The notes under the pieces: model-generated
What the model was told of the DNA's origin: nothing
Database searches by the model: none
Seen by the model: only the letters and a program-made list of their open reading frames with translations
Part shown: piece after piece, positions 42,501 through 55,157 of the stretch
How positions within the stretch are numbered: the first letter of the stretch is position 1
Layout of the letters: each line of letters opens with the position of its first letter
NCBI GenBank assembly: GCA_963573305.1
Contig: OY754334.1
Coordinates: 30,373,614-30,437,613, forward strand
Reading direction: 5' to 3'
From: Pyrrhosoma nymphula
Taxonomy: Eukaryota; Arthropoda; Insecta; Odonata; Coenagrionidae
DNA: 64,000 nucleotides
Program-made: the position numbers and the translations under genes

Positions 42501-43105
42501 CTCTCAATTATCATAAAGTTTACGAAAAGGCCGCTTCATCTCGCGGTTAACGTTAACCAGGCAATATAAAACCTGGTCCAAAGTGAATCCACATAAATTT
42601 TATTTTTCATGACCTTTGTTTCGTTGTGGCAATGCGCCATATGTGTTAACAGGTCTGTGGAAGAGGAATGGAATCTATGAATTACCGTGCGTGCCACTTC
42701 CTGGTTGTGTGGCACGGGTTGCTTCCTACTCCTGCCTAAGCAGTCGTCAATCCAAAATTTGGTTTGCTTGCGACATCCAACGGTACACTCTCCCGTCAGC
42801 TGACCACTTTATCGCTCTCTACGAGTCTTCATTTAGACGTCTCTCATTATTTTCATGATATTTATCATAATTTGTCCTTCTCGGAAATTCTTATTATTCC
42901 TTTCTCACTTATACATTATTGCTTTAAAGAAGCTGTTGTGTCCCAGAAACGTCGCATAAATTTGTCCATTATTCTTCACAGAATTTTTATCCTGCACCTT
43001 TTATCCTGAACTCTTCGTGGGACTTACTTCTTGGTGATTCTTTCGGTCCATTTGTCTGTCGTATTTCTGCTATGACACCACAGAATTTCTTTTTGAACTC
43101 TAAAT
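39516..43105. other. Non-coding: possible dispersed repeats
   Basis: 40125-40300 (ctataaaaatgtaatggtg, tttgtctgtctgttg, actactggacagattgagct) matches a word pattern common in arthropod Helitron-like or other non-autonomous repeats; the class is not certain. agggttatcaattttg with ggaattccggacaaag at 39800 and gaaattccggacggttggca with accctat ending near 42393 are inverted-like and may be ends of one 2.6 kb element (weak). No gene was seen. Confidence 0.35.
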
Positions 43106-43243
43106 GGGTAAAATTCGGCATGAAAAAAATAATTTTTATCTGACTGGGATTCGAACTTTGATCTTCCAATTGCCGGTCAGGTGTGTTAGTCAGCCACACT
43201 ACAGAACCATATTAGTTCAGTGTGAATTTCAGTGGGAGTTTCT
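43106..43243 (-). repeat. tRNA-derived SINE copy
   Basis: Minus-strand copy of the 23.5 kb SINE. The + strand shows ggcatgaaaaaaataattttt, tgggattcgaac (B-box, inverted), ggtcaggtgtgttagtcagc and aatttcagtgggagttt. Confidence 0.65.
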
Positions 43244-43605
43244 TTCGAACTAGTGCTGTTCTGTCTCGAGTCCACTATGTAGCACACGAGACATTGTCGA
43301 TAAGCGACTGTCGTGGAGGATTAGCCCAACATTGTCGCTTTGTACCGGCTAATGTTCTAAACCAACATGAGTGTGACAAGTGCGCCAATGACTAGGCGCA
43401 TAGCCACTCACAAAGACATACCAAAGTGGTAGAACTCGCCATGAAAAGGATCATTTGACTCGGTTAAGTAAAATTATTTTGTTCATAGGGAATTTCATCC
43501 CTTTTTCATTTTCAATTTCGCGTTTACACACGAACAAGTGGCTGTGTGCCTTATCATTTGTGCATTTTTCGTGGTAATATAAATATCTCGAAGAAAATAA
43601 AAATT

Positions 43606-43725
43606 CAAAAATTTGAAGATACTAATAAATTCGAGAAAATACTGTATAAACGTAAAAAGAATTAATTAATTCTTTTTACGTTTATACAGTATTTTCTCGA
43701 ATTTATTAGTATCTTCAAATTTTTG
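43606..43725. repeat. Perfect 120-bp palindrome, no spacer
   Basis: Each base from 43606 to 43665 pairs with its partner from 43725 back to 43666. The centre is gaattaattaattc. No mismatch was found on base-by-base reading. AT-rich, non-coding. Confidence 0.95.
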
Positions 43726-43860
43726 TTTTATAATAAGTCATTTTACACTCTACGTGTCTTGATTGTTTGCTTCATCTACTACCAACCATTGGCGGCCCCA
43801 AGGGGGCAATTCCCCCCCCCCCCCAAATACCGTCGTATTTCTTTGTCATAGACCTTAACC

Positions 43861-44056
43861 CAGCGGTTCCCAAACTGGGGGTCGCGACCCCCAGGGGGGT
43901 CGCGGGCCGTTCGGAAAGGGGTCGCGAGATGAGGATTGTAATTACTTTAAAAACAATATAATTTGAATGTACACATTGTTTGTTATTTTTAGGGGGTCGC
44001 GGCTAAAATGTATGGGCTAAAATGGGTCGCGGAAAGAAAAAGTTTGGGAACCGCTG
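43861..44056. mobile_element. Small hAT MITE (196 bp)
   Basis: Ends are an exact 16-bp inverted repeat, CAGCGGTTCCCAAACT. Flanking 8-mers CCTTAACC and CCTTAAAT match at 6 positions. The body is built of gggtcgcg words. Termini and duplication length identify hAT. Confidence 0.85.
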
Positions 44057-44064
44057 CCTTAAAT

Positions 44065-47000
44065 TAAAAACCTAAATTATTTTGTTGCTTTTTTGTTATT
44101 GTAGTTTTAGTTATTTTACTTTAAAATCCAGTTAAATTTTTTATAAATAAAACTTTTTTTAAAACCACAAGCTAAATGCGAGTGTAAGTCAAAATAATTT
44201 TGGAATTTGTCGAAACTTTGTGGTAATCTAAAAGGGAAATATGCATTTAGTAAAAACTTGCTCTTCTTAAAAGGCAAACTCTTGCTTCCAAACCACTTAT
44301 ATCGCACCATTTTGCACATGCTGTGTTACGAATTTCCGGGACGAGACCCACGAACCCCCTTTTTTCTGGGGATATTCCATAACCCAAGAGCCGCTAGTGC
44401 CCTCCCCCCCGAACCTCTGGTCTGCAGTCGCCCCTGCTATAGGTATAGCAAATCTTGGTTGCACTCACCAGCGGAGGATTAGATGACACAGACCGTAAAC
44501 CAAGCGTTGATGAACGGGAAAAGTTATCGAAGGAGTCCCGCAGGGTCCTCTAGAAAAAGGCTCGGCCGCTTCAAACCACATCTCATGTATGCTTTCCTCT
44601 CCTTTGCGTCATGATGTTCACAAGCGAGTGCCACGAAGTTTCGCTACACCTATACCTACTATCTTCTGCATGATGTCATGATTGTGCGGTTGGTCCAATA
44701 TATCAATCAAGTCTTAATTCAGTGATTTCCTTGGGATAGGAAACCATAATTCTACCACGTTACCATCTAATTAAAAGAAATACATTCTTTTGTACTGGAG
44801 AATATGAGACTGTAAATCATTGATATCAGTATTCCTGTCTTAAATTATTCTTCCAATCCCCATGTACACACGCATTGAGGTCTTTTTAATCTTCAATGTC
44901 TTTCTCGGCTATATTCAAGTCTTTTGAAACTCCAACGTTTATAGTATGTGATTAGGAGGACTGGATATATCACTCACGTGTCTACGGTGTCATATCTCTT
45001 CTGTTTCACATTTCTGCAGCTTAGCATTTATCGTAAACCTTTTTTATGGAGTTTATTGATGCCGGGTAATTGTTTGTATTTAAGGTTAATATTCTATGAG
45101 AGGCCCATTTTGAATCATACGTTGAGAATATAGTTTGGGAATCTGGTCGGCTAGAGCGCTGGCTTCCCACATCATAATATTGAGATTATAAAATGTTATT
45201 GCGTTATAGTATACTTATCAATTGAAAATGTTATTTTAATAAAATGCTTTAATTCAGTTAAAATATTATTCTTCTTTCTTCAAATTATTATAAATGTATG
45301 AATGTAGACCACATCCGACATTAATACCCTAATATAAAATCAGCTTGTGTTTATCATTCACTTACCAGAGAATTCATTTGTGGAGATGGATCCTTACGAT
45401 GGACTCGAGAATTTTCAGGCTTCGATAATGACGAAGTCTATACCTACGTCACAGCCTCGATGAATCCCGATTTCTGCGTTGGACAAGTAGAATTTTGTCG
45501 AGGATGTGATGTGACAGGCTCTCTCTACATTGTCGAGGTCCGATAATTTCGAGCCCTTCTTGAATGAGGCATTCTGAACGATTTCGGAAACGAAGGGTTT
45601 CGTTGAGACTTCCGCTATATTCTGCCAATGTTCAAGGAAGCGAAAAGATCGTGTCACTGTGCGTTTTGAATCCTAGGTCTTCCTTAGCGAAAGGAGTGCT
45701 TAAAAAGAGTTCGTAGGCCCGATTTTATAATGTCTGATTAAAGTTAACCGGAAGGTAACGTAGCCTTTCCTTTAACTTAATGTCAACAGAGAGGTCAGAT
45801 TTTGTGCATTACATCTGACTGTCGGTGAGTTGGCGTGAGCCTTTTAGATGGGAGAATGTATCAACATCGGTGTTCATGCCAAGAAAGTGTTTAACTGGAG
45901 ATTGTAAAACACATAATGGAAGGTCGTTCATGAGATGCCAACAATATCCAAAGTGCGACGTTGCCAAGCCTTGGAAATATCAATTTAAAGATGCAAGAAC
46001 CTTATAAGGTTCCATTGTAAGGTTCATGGATGCAACAATGAGGAGTTTTCGCGGCTATGACATCACTGTTTTATCCAATTCGAATGTCGACGATATCGAA
46101 TCCGTTTGAATGCAATTTTTCTAATAATTTTTGGATTAAGGCTCGGCGAAATACGGATGGCAATCTAGATTCTGTGTCCTTGCCAAGGTTTTGTTGAAAT
46201 GTTAAAGTTTTAACATTGAATTTCTTTGCAGGTAGTTCCTACTTGCTCCCTTTTCTTATTTGACTTTAGGCGGCTTCATAGTTGTACATATTTTGCTATT
46301 TGTGGTCATAGATTGTCCTGTGGATACGGTCGTTGAAGTTATAAAAAAATTAACAAAAATAAAAATTAACATTAAATATGTCATAATTTAAACGAGAATG
46401 AATTGTTGTCGATTTGTGTATGTGGGCACCCTATCTTTGGTTCTTGATCGGAAATTTTGGATTTCCTCGTTATTTACTCGTGCCAAATCATCATCATGAT
46501 GAGATATATATGATAAAATTCATAAAATTTAATTTTGCCCCAGTTCGGCATGCCATGCGGTACCCGGAATTCCTTTTATCAATATGTATGACAAAAATTT
46601 CGATTGTGGGATCGGTAGCTTCATCTCGACTCCATTGTGTGACCTTGCGGTGTACTAGATTACTACCTCATTGTCAGTGTCGTGACACTAAAATCATATA
46701 TGGTCGATTGTTTTGCGCGGGAATGAATTGTTACCGTGGTTCCGCACGAGGGTGATTCGTGCGGCCGTGCAATTCTATTGTTTGATTCATGAAAGTTTCT
46801 CCTGAGGTTCTTAGTTGAACGTGGATCGATGCGCCGTAATATCGTTCGCGTTGTGAATATGTCTCAGAGCGCAGGCGCGGATAATAGGCCGTATTAAAGT
46901 CGGCTATTCGCGTGGAAGTTGGGCCTGCAGACGCACAGCTGTGGAGGGAATACTGGAGGTGTCGTTAGCAGTGCAGATGCAATTGGGAATCCACATGGTT

Positions 47001-47152
47001 CAACTGATTTGGAGGGAGTGATGAGGTGGAACAATAATTCAGGACCAGGGATTGGGGGAACTGACACCGTCCTGGAATAATTCCATCTACTCAATTTTAA
47101 GATGACAAAAACTCTATACTCAGTAGTGCATTCATGTTGTATGCGGTCTAAA
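44065..47152. other. Non-coding: nothing firm
   Basis: No coding family or clear element was recognised. At 45141 ctggtcggctagagcgctgg resembles a tRNA/SINE A-box region, without a convincing B-box. Confidence 0.4.
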
Positions 47153-47789
47153 GGCTCTGACACAATCAACGTTAACGTGTGACGCGAGCCGTTCTCGGGA
47201 ATACGTGTAGAGATGGATTACGGGAAAGTACCGGGAACGGACATAGCCAACGTGTACCGGGAGTACGTGTACGTGAGAAACGGGCAACTTCTCTTCAAGT
47301 TTCCTGTACACGGAGAACCAATCAAGACCACAGAAGTCAGAAGATAGAAATTGAGAAAATGGCGGACGTCCAGTCCATATTTAGCTTTTATTTGAAGCAT
47401 TCAATATATTTCGCCAGTTTCTCCAGCCATCATCTATGACCAAACGTCAGTGATACGTTGCTCGATGTCTATAATTGCGCGAATACTAGATAAACGGTAT
47501 TTTTGGTTCACAGATTACCTTAAAATTTCCCGAGCGAGGACGAATCATCTGCAAAACTTGAACACCGTGAGGAAAAGTCGTTTATTCCATCGCAAGAAGT
47601 GAAATATGTACTCAAAGTGATCGTTGTTCACAATGATTGCATGTCAAGACATCGTGTTGTGCAGTGTTTGTCTTTAATTGATGCGACATAATAACGTATA
47701 TTGTCATACAAGCGAAGACGTACGTTGACCCGCCATTTTGAATGCTGAGTATTAATCCCCAAAGGGAAATTCTAATGAATTAATTCAAT

Positions 47790-47870
47790 GAGTTAGTTGG
47801 TGTAGTCGGTAACCTGCTGCATTCCGGAGCACAAGGACGCTAGTTCGAGTCTCTGGAGTGGCTGTTTTTT
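47790..47870 (+). repeat. tRNA-like SINE head
   Basis: tagttggtgtagtcggtaac (A-box) and tagttcgagtctctgg (B-box) at tRNA-like spacing. The acceptor stem does not close, so it is not a tRNA gene. Confidence 0.4.
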
Positions 47871-49068
47871 TCTCTTTCATTTTGGTGGGGTCAGGAGTGA
47901 TTTTTCCACCGAATTATTTAACTTCGTACGAGGACTTCAACACAATTTTTTTATTTCACTTGCCTCGGTGCCGTATAACCAGTTTGGATAACTGGACGGC
48001 AGATAGCTTCACTTGAAAGGTGATGGATCGCTTATTTCATAGTCTGTCAATTCTATATAAACTCTAATCGAACACACAACAACACCAGCTGCTTCTTTTA
48101 CCTACATTTTCATAATTCTGAAGAGGTGAATGCAGCGAACAATTACATTCGGAATTAGAATTGCCAAGGTACGAATAGGAAACTACCTTGAATAAATTTG
48201 GAATAAAAAAACTCAGAGAAAAACTAAGTTAAGGGTTAGTAAATAGCAGACGCACCGTGCTAGACTTGGTGTAATCTTTCCAGTAACTTCAGTACTAATA
48301 TATTTACAATTTAAAAAAAAACAATATTATCGATAGGAATCGACATTTACTCATTTTTTGCTTGCCTTAGCAGGAAGTGGAGTGAGGCCTTTGGGGTGAT
48401 AATAGTAATAAAAACAATAAGACATGGAACACAACTAGGACGTATTCAGGAAATACAGTTCTCGCGAAAGCTTACGGCCTTTAGATGCGCCGAACAGAGG
48501 GGGTGAAATGTGTGGCAGGGGTAAGAGAAAGGAACGGAGGGGTTAGTGAGCGCGTGGCAGGCAGAATGTCCAACATAGTGTCTCAGCGTAGAAATGTTAT
48601 TCCGATCCGTATTGGACAATTCGACTCGTCGTGGAGCAGGTAGCCGACCTTTCCCCGCCGTACCTCCGTTCCGCGGCCGGGGCTGTGGAATAGATGGTCT
48701 TACGCAATGTCTCACAGCTGGGCATTTAAATTACTATAAATGCATTAGAATTTATTCAAAATTAATAAAAAATAACCAATGTAGTCGTGATTCCGCTGAA
48801 ACGCTTAATAAGTAGACACCAAACTTAGCGCAATTCCGAGGATTTTCAGTAACGTTGCTAATATTTTCAGCCTCGTGAAATTCTGTAATCCACATTTAAG
48901 ACATACAACTTAAAATTACGAAATAACAGTACATTCTATATTCTTCTTTTACTTAGCTAATGCAATTAATGGAATCGGATTTTGAATAAGACTAGCTAAA
49001 ATTTCAGTCACTGAAATAAGAAAATAAAAAGTACTTGAAAAGATAATTTCATAAATTGTGTACATTAG

Positions 49069-49560
49069 GGTGGGCCGAAATACATGAAAGTGTCCGAATC
49101 GAATCGCAATAGCGCGGAAAATTTGCTACTCGTCACCCTGATCACAAAGAAAGAAACATTATTGAAGTCGGACAAAATCTTCCGGTCGCGCATCTCGTTC
49201 TAAGTTTCGAAAAAATCGTTAAAAAAATGACTTTTTTCGGGATTAAAAAAAATTAGTTACATGGATTGGATTGCGTTCAAAATCGGTATGTGGCCTCTTC
49301 TAAAGGTCCTTTGTCTTAAAAAATATAGTTACCCTTTTTTTAGGGGGAGGGGGAGTTGCTCATCGCGTTCAAATTATCGAAAAATCGTAAAAAACATGAC
49401 GTTTTTCGGGATTTTCTCTTTATGAGTTACAGTGATCGGATTGCGTTCAAAATCGGTATGTGGCGGTTTCTAAAGTTCCTTTGTGTTTAAAAAAAAGATA
49501 TAATTCCCGTTCCCCCTTTTTTTATGGGGGAGGGGCATGTATCGTAAAAATGAGTAACCT
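49069..49560. repeat. Repeat with two diverged ~175-bp units
   Basis: Starts tagggtgggccgaaat. Units at about 49189-49345 and 49363-49520 share ttcgaaaaaatcg / atcgaaaaatcg, tttttcgggatt and ggattgcgttcaaaatcggt, then atgtggc. It is probably an inactive transposon with internal repeats; the class is unknown. Confidence 0.55.
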
Positions 49561-50219
49561 TACGGTCGTTGTTTTCCTCTTGTGAGGTGCGCAGCTCTTC
49601 GCCCTAGAAACTTTAGGTATTTTGGGTAATTTCTGCTGAACCGTGAGTTCCACCTTTTATTTCACGTACTTTGCAAATGCCGACAAAAAGGATCAAATGT
49701 TTTTCTACAAATCGACGATACATTCACATTGTTTCGGCAAAAGAATTTCTATTCCGGTCGTTGCTTTCCTCGTGTGACGTGTGCCGTTGTGTCAGCTAAG
49801 GCGTTCAAAGCGTCACAATATACTTATCCTACTTAGATCATTCTTACGTAAATGTAATCTTCCTCATAATGTTAGAAATCTACTATAATAATCACCGATG
49901 TGTATGTATATGTGAGTAACTTTTACATTAAAAATGCACGTAAAGCAGAATCTTCATTTGGCTGCAGACCTTTTTTTATTTGCAAAGTTAAAGTAGAAAT
50001 AGTGGTTTTCTGTTACTAGGAAAGGTACCTATAGAAAGAAAATGTTTCTTCACCTATGTTTACATAGACTCTAGCATGAATTCGCCGTTGCGCTTACGAA
50101 GGTCAATTTTCCCGGGAGGTGCGCCGTAACGTCGAATGTGTCCGTAGGGTGAAAGTTCCCGTCTCACGTAATCACGTTGACGGTTCCCGTCACACGTTAA
50201 CGTTGATTGTGTCAGAGCC

Positions 50220-52183
50220 ATAAAGTCGAAATTAAGGTTTTGCATGCGGTCTGCAAGGAATTCTTTTCCTTTGAATAAAACGTATTTGTGTTGTCACACT
50301 GTTGATAGAAATGCGCGATTGTATTGTTGCGCTGTTTGTAGATGTAGGCATGCGTCTCTTTTGTTCCATTGGTTGTAGGAACCATGTATATACATATGGT
50401 TCCTAAACTTGCCCCCAGTGGGTGTTGCCAAACATTCCGGGTACACCGAAAAATCAGGACCAAGCAGACTGTAGCGCCGCCACTCTAGAGAAGATGGTTC
50501 TAATAAGGAAAGGCCGTGATTCAAATGGAGTTACTGGAAATAAAGGTACCGGAATTGGCCTCCCTATTCACACCGGCCATTTTTGACACACAGAAGCGGA
50601 ACCATGCCGACTGCAGCGCGACCTATCTTTTGCGGAAAGCTAGGCAACACCTTAGCCCGTACAGTGGTGCCGAAGATTTAGATCCATATGTATATTCATG
50701 GTAAGAACAAACAGAAATACAATTGACCCTGCTCATGCTGACTGACACAGCGAACCTCTCGCAGTACTTTGTTGTTCTCGAGACAGGTTCAAAGACGGGT
50801 CATAAACTCGAATAAACCTAGATCATTATTACTCATCATTAGAGCGAGCACATTTGACCGTCGGAATTGCGACAGTTAATTATCGTTGATTATACATAAT
50901 TATCGACGATTATACAAAAGTTGTGTGAATTTTTTAATATTTCTTGCCCTGTGATGCCAGAAATTGTGCTTTGTTCACTTCAACGTTGTTTGTAAAGGGA
51001 ATTGTTTCCCACAAATGAGCAGAGAAAACGCACGGTGATTGGTTGAACCACATTCGCTCTCCATGCTTGAATGGATTCGTAGATCCCGTTCTGTAACGGA
51101 AACTTGGCAGTCCAAGATGTTTCGTTAAATTAAAAGTGATTAGGATTGAAGAGAGTCAAGAAGTACATATGACAAGCTGGTGATGTAATATTCAGTATGC
51201 CAAGTTGAATGAATTGGCGTAGACAAATTAACGTGACCGAGGTAATTGCATGAAAGTCACGGTGTATAGAACGAGTATAAATGCCTATCCAAATTTGACT
51301 CATAATGTTTTTGGGCAGGAAATAATGACCATGGCTTTCCCTTTGGGCGTTATTTCTTATTGCTTTTGAAAAAATTGACACTTGAACGTTGGTATAGCCC
51401 AATAGAACCCGTAGCTAGAAAAGAGTACTGGAGTTACATCTTCTGTCGCTTTTCTAGGGCTCTAAGCAATTAATGTACACGCCTTTGAAATAAAATATTT
51501 TTTGCATTTGTAGAAAATCGAAATCTAAATAATCTCATGCATGTTTATTTGCAAATTACGTAAATGGGTCGTTTAAATTGATGATATCGGCGGAAACTGT
51601 GCAGAATTGCTTTATAATGAAATTATTATTTACTTGTCTTTCCACGTATGCGTGGATAAATGTGGAAAACTTAAGTGAATAAGAATTTTATTATTGAATA
51701 GGTTACCCTCTCGTGGTTAATGATTTAATTCTCCCATTGCTGGTGAAATTTGGTTCAGTCTAGTGCTGGAATTCAGATATGTTGATATTTTTATTTTTTT
51801 TGGAGAAAGTCCACGTATTTTATGTATATTGAACCGATGTTTGGTTTAGAAAAGTCGTTCTTGGCCTTAAAAAACGTTTTCAGAGTTGCAGAATTTGCAA
51901 TTTGGCATCTATGCATAGGAGGCGGACTAGCTGTGAAACTTCGTGTACATATTGGAAAACAACCCTAATTTCGTATTGCATATATCATGGTAATTTCATG
52001 ATTTTTCCCCCGTACATTCTAAATTTATGCGTTGTGACCTATGACTGACACTTTGATGTTTGTACTTCTGCATATGAATTCTACATATACTCGTATAATG
52101 TAAACTCTAGCTATTTGACGTTCTAAACATAGTGCATTAAGTTGCCGAAGAATTCGTAGAAATGCCCGCAGTTAGTAGACTAA
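50220..52183. other. Non-coding; left part shares the 32.6 kb repeat
   Basis: 50230-50345 matches 32620-32771 block by block. A near-perfect 26-bp palindrome (ggaaccatgtatatacat...) lies at 50379. No gene was recognised. Confidence 0.45.
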
Positions 52184-52897
52184 GGGCCGTATTTATAGTC
52201 GTTACCCAGCACCCCCCTTATCGATCCCCTACCCAGCAGGCCCCTTGAAATTTGTGTCCTATAGTCAACATTAAGGGAGCTGCTAGGTAGGGGATGGTTG
52301 GGGGTTAGATCTGGTAACTAAGGACTACAAACGGCGGGAAATGGAATTCGCAGCTCAAATGTTTCTGTAATGACGCCCGTGATCAACATGGATACGGATA
52401 AATAAAGAGCCAGATGCAGCATGAAAACTGTTAAGATGGCCGCTCGACGTGCAAATAGCTTCAACGGAGATTTTCTGTGACCTGGTATAGAAGCATAAAG
52501 ATATAATGGAAAGTAAGAAAGCGGACGCAGTTTCCTGCCACAAGAAGAAGAAATAGTGGGACAAAATATGCTGCGAGTGTATATGAACATCCTTGGAATG
52601 AGTCTGGCGTCACATCAGATATTTATCGATTAAGAGCAAATCTCACCGTTGTTTTATTAACACCAAATCTTCGAAATTATTAATTTAAGGCTATCCACGT
52701 TCATTAGAGTCAGTTTAGTTTTTCTAGTGTGTGATTTTTTCGATAAGGGGGCCCCTGGTGGAACATTCATCTCCTGCCAGAAGAAGGAGAGGCTAAGGGG
52801 GCTTCTGGGGGTGGAAATTTGACTATAAATACCGTTTTTGACGAAGGGGCCTACTAGGGGCTGAGGGACTGCTGGGTAACGACTATAAATTCGGCCC
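52184..52897. mobile_element. PIF/Harbinger-like MITE (714 bp)
   Basis: The ends share GGGCCG(T/A)ATTTATAGTCG, then TTACCCAGCA, and are flanked by TAA (52181-52183 and 52898-52900). A 3-bp TAA duplication with GGGCC-start ends fits PIF/Harbinger. The interior has a minus-strand open frame (52318-52590) of no recognised family. Confidence 0.8.
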
Positions 52898-53640
52898 TAA
52901 ATGCTCCAACAATGGCAATGAAAATTCTATAATCCCATGTTGCCAAGTTTCGACCCCGATTTGTTTATTATTCTTAATTTCTGTTTCGGTTCACTGTCCG
53001 GGGTAATACTCTATTTCTCCCATTGCAGGTGATATTTGGTTCGTTTTAGTGCTGCAATTTAGGAATGCTAATATTTATATTTTGTGGTAGAAGTGTAGGT
53101 ACTAACTCATTTAATCATTTCGACAATTCGTTCTCAAATATCCGTCACCTGTTGTCGACGCAAGGATGCTTTATAAAGTTTTTTTAAGTTTGCTTCACTT
53201 CCACCTTTGAATGGTCGAGGACCATCGCCTTGTGTCGCTCGCAAGGTCTTAGAATAGGTCGCTCGCCACATTTTTTTTCGGAGGAGAGGTTAAAAAGAGG
53301 TATTTTGAGCTGACGAAGCACCCCTTTACTCTTTTTTCAATTAAGTAATACTGAGTTCAGGGAGACGTCATGTAAATCATGCTTTTCCTCACATGAGAGA
53401 GACTCAGAGAAGATTCTTATGCCCCCTCTAAACACACAAGTTAAGTGTATATTAAGGTACTTAGGGTGGTAGATTTTGTTTTTTGAGGTGAGTTGTCGGC
53501 TGATGGCCATTTTGCGTATATACCTATTTAAGCATGAAACCTGAAGTTAACTGTTGTATTTTAGAATTAGTGTCTATTATTTGTTAGAGGTCGTAGAATC
53601 CAATAGACTCGAGGTTAGCTTAACCTCATCGTTTTAATAG
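52898..53640. other. Non-coding: nothing recognised
   Basis: AT-rich. No coding or repeat signature. Confidence 0.5.
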
Positions 53641-53830
53641 GATAAATATTGTAAAAACTTTAACTGACTTTTTAATAATTTGACCGGTTTCATCCAACAA
53701 CGGATATTATCAGTTACTTTTTACGGAACAGTTCTCTCTTAACTATGCGTATACATTTAAGAGATAACTGTTCTTTATGATGTTCACTGTTGGATGAAGC
53801 CAGTCGTATTTGCTAAAATGTCTGTGGTTT
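53641..53830. repeat. Opposed pair of hammerhead-like repeats
   Basis: Minus-strand copy: CTGATAA (53707-53713), stem ATCC-loop-GGAT, GAAACCGGTC (ending 53682). A degenerate + copy at 53775-53830 reads gttggatgaagccagtcg. The arrangement is the same as at 20.5 kb. Confidence 0.5.
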
Positions 53831-53861
53831 TTTATACAAAGTGTTTATTTTCTATAAAGAG

Positions 53862-54038
53862 GTCGTAGAGTTAGATTTTAGTAAGACCCCGTATTTGAAT
53901 ACATCGGTACAATTGATACCGTCACAGAAGAAAGCGATTGCTCTCATGAAGGATTCCATTAAGAATCTTATTGTCTTTCAAGACGACGAGCACGTCGCGA
54001 GACGGGCGATCATCTTGCTTCCTGCTCAAGGACTGCGT
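53862..54038 (+). CDS. Unassigned candidate exon (59 codons)
   Basis: Acceptor ...ctataaagag, donor GTGAGA at 54039, phase 0 at both ends. The frame starts VVELDFSKTPYLNTSVQLIP, then ends FQDDEHVARRAIILLPAQ and GLR. Composition is protein-like and both splice sites are reasonable, but no family was recognised. It could belong to a transposon, to the aminotransferase gene (no resemblance seen), or to another gene in its intron. Confidence 0.3.
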
Positions 54039-54824
54039 GTGAGATTCGTCGCGACCTCTTCTTCCTCCTCTTACTTATACTCATCTTCTTCCTGTTGCCA
54101 GCCATCGCAGGCCTCAAGCCCGCGTCTGCTCCATTGCCCATCCTCTTGACTTCAAACATCACCCGACGACTTACTTCGTTCATTGCTTCCATTCTCCTGT
54201 CTCCGTCGAATGAGGAATTCATTTTTCCTTCGGTCGTTTGAAACGGATTAGTTCTGCGAATCTCTCGCGTACGTCATCGTGCTATTCAATGGAAGTTGCA
54301 GACATTATGCATGAAGAACTCTGTATATTGGGGATTACCTATATATAGAGTTATCGAGCGCCGTCTAGAAACATTGAAATTCAATTTTCGCAGATTTTTC
54401 ACACCATTCTTCTTGCGTGTTTTCCTGCAGTGGTTTTTTTCGACCAGGATGTAAGACTGATAATCCTCAAGCTTTTATCAATAATGAAAGTACGTTTTTT
54501 TACACTGCTTGTTAAAATTATGCCGTAGTATTTTTAGGAAATGAAGGTAGGATAATGATTGTTGGTCGGTAAATGTATTTTATTAACGCAAATGAAGTAA
54601 TATGACTCTAACAGAAGTTAATAATTGTAAATATATTACATTTTGTGTATCATTATGAATTTAGAGCAACTTCTCTGTATGTTAACGTTTTGCTAACGCC
54701 TTAAAGAGTAATTTTTTAACTTCATGAGTACATTGACGAGGTGTTAGATAGAAGAGGACTTTACAGTCACAATTTCGCCCCAAAAAAGCCGAAATTATTA
54801 TATTATGGTTTGGATCAGGTTGAT

Positions 54825-55110
54825 GTGGTGGCGGCTATAGTGCTGGATACCCCTTCCTGATGGCCCGGGTTTTAATCCTGGCAGTGGTTAATATTTCTTT
54901 CATTGAATCCCGATCTCTACTTGGGTGCCATGTTGGGAGAGAACCTCGAGTGCTGCCCTCTTGTCGTAGAAGACGTGAAACATTGGTCCCCTTCGTGCCT
55001 GACTTTATTATCAGGTTAATGCCGAAGCTGGGTTTCCGTCCAATCTTCCTCCAATCCTCCTTTTATCCTACCCTTACCAGCATGCCATTCCGTCCTTATC
55101 GGTGCTACTG
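54825..55110 (+). repeat. tRNA-derived SINE, second family
   Basis: tggtggcggctatagtgctgg (A-box side) and cccgggttttaatcctggc (B-box), then a body of about 220 bp. Different from the 23.5 kb family. Confidence 0.5.
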
Positions 55111-55157
55111 ACCCAAGGAGGTTAGAAAAGAAACCTCCATTCAACCAAGGACCCAAG

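Larger units (their letters stand above)
47153..50219. repeat. Inverted pair of 32-bp identical termini, 3.07 kb apart
   Basis: 47153-47184 (starting GGCTCTGACACAATCAACGT) and 50188-50219 are exact inverted copies. Weaker mirror similarity runs another 60-90 bp inward (cgggaa, tacgtg blocks). They could be the TIRs of one element or two opposed copies of a repeat. Confidence 0.5.

Noticed and set aside
52318..52590. 90-codon minus-strand open frame in the Harbinger-like MITE
   Set aside because: No Myb-like or HARBI1-type motif seen; two overlapping frames are open, so probably chance.
54010..54222. Arg-rich minus-strand open frame
   Set aside because: Arises from tcttcctcctctt-type low-complexity sequence on the + strand; no family features.
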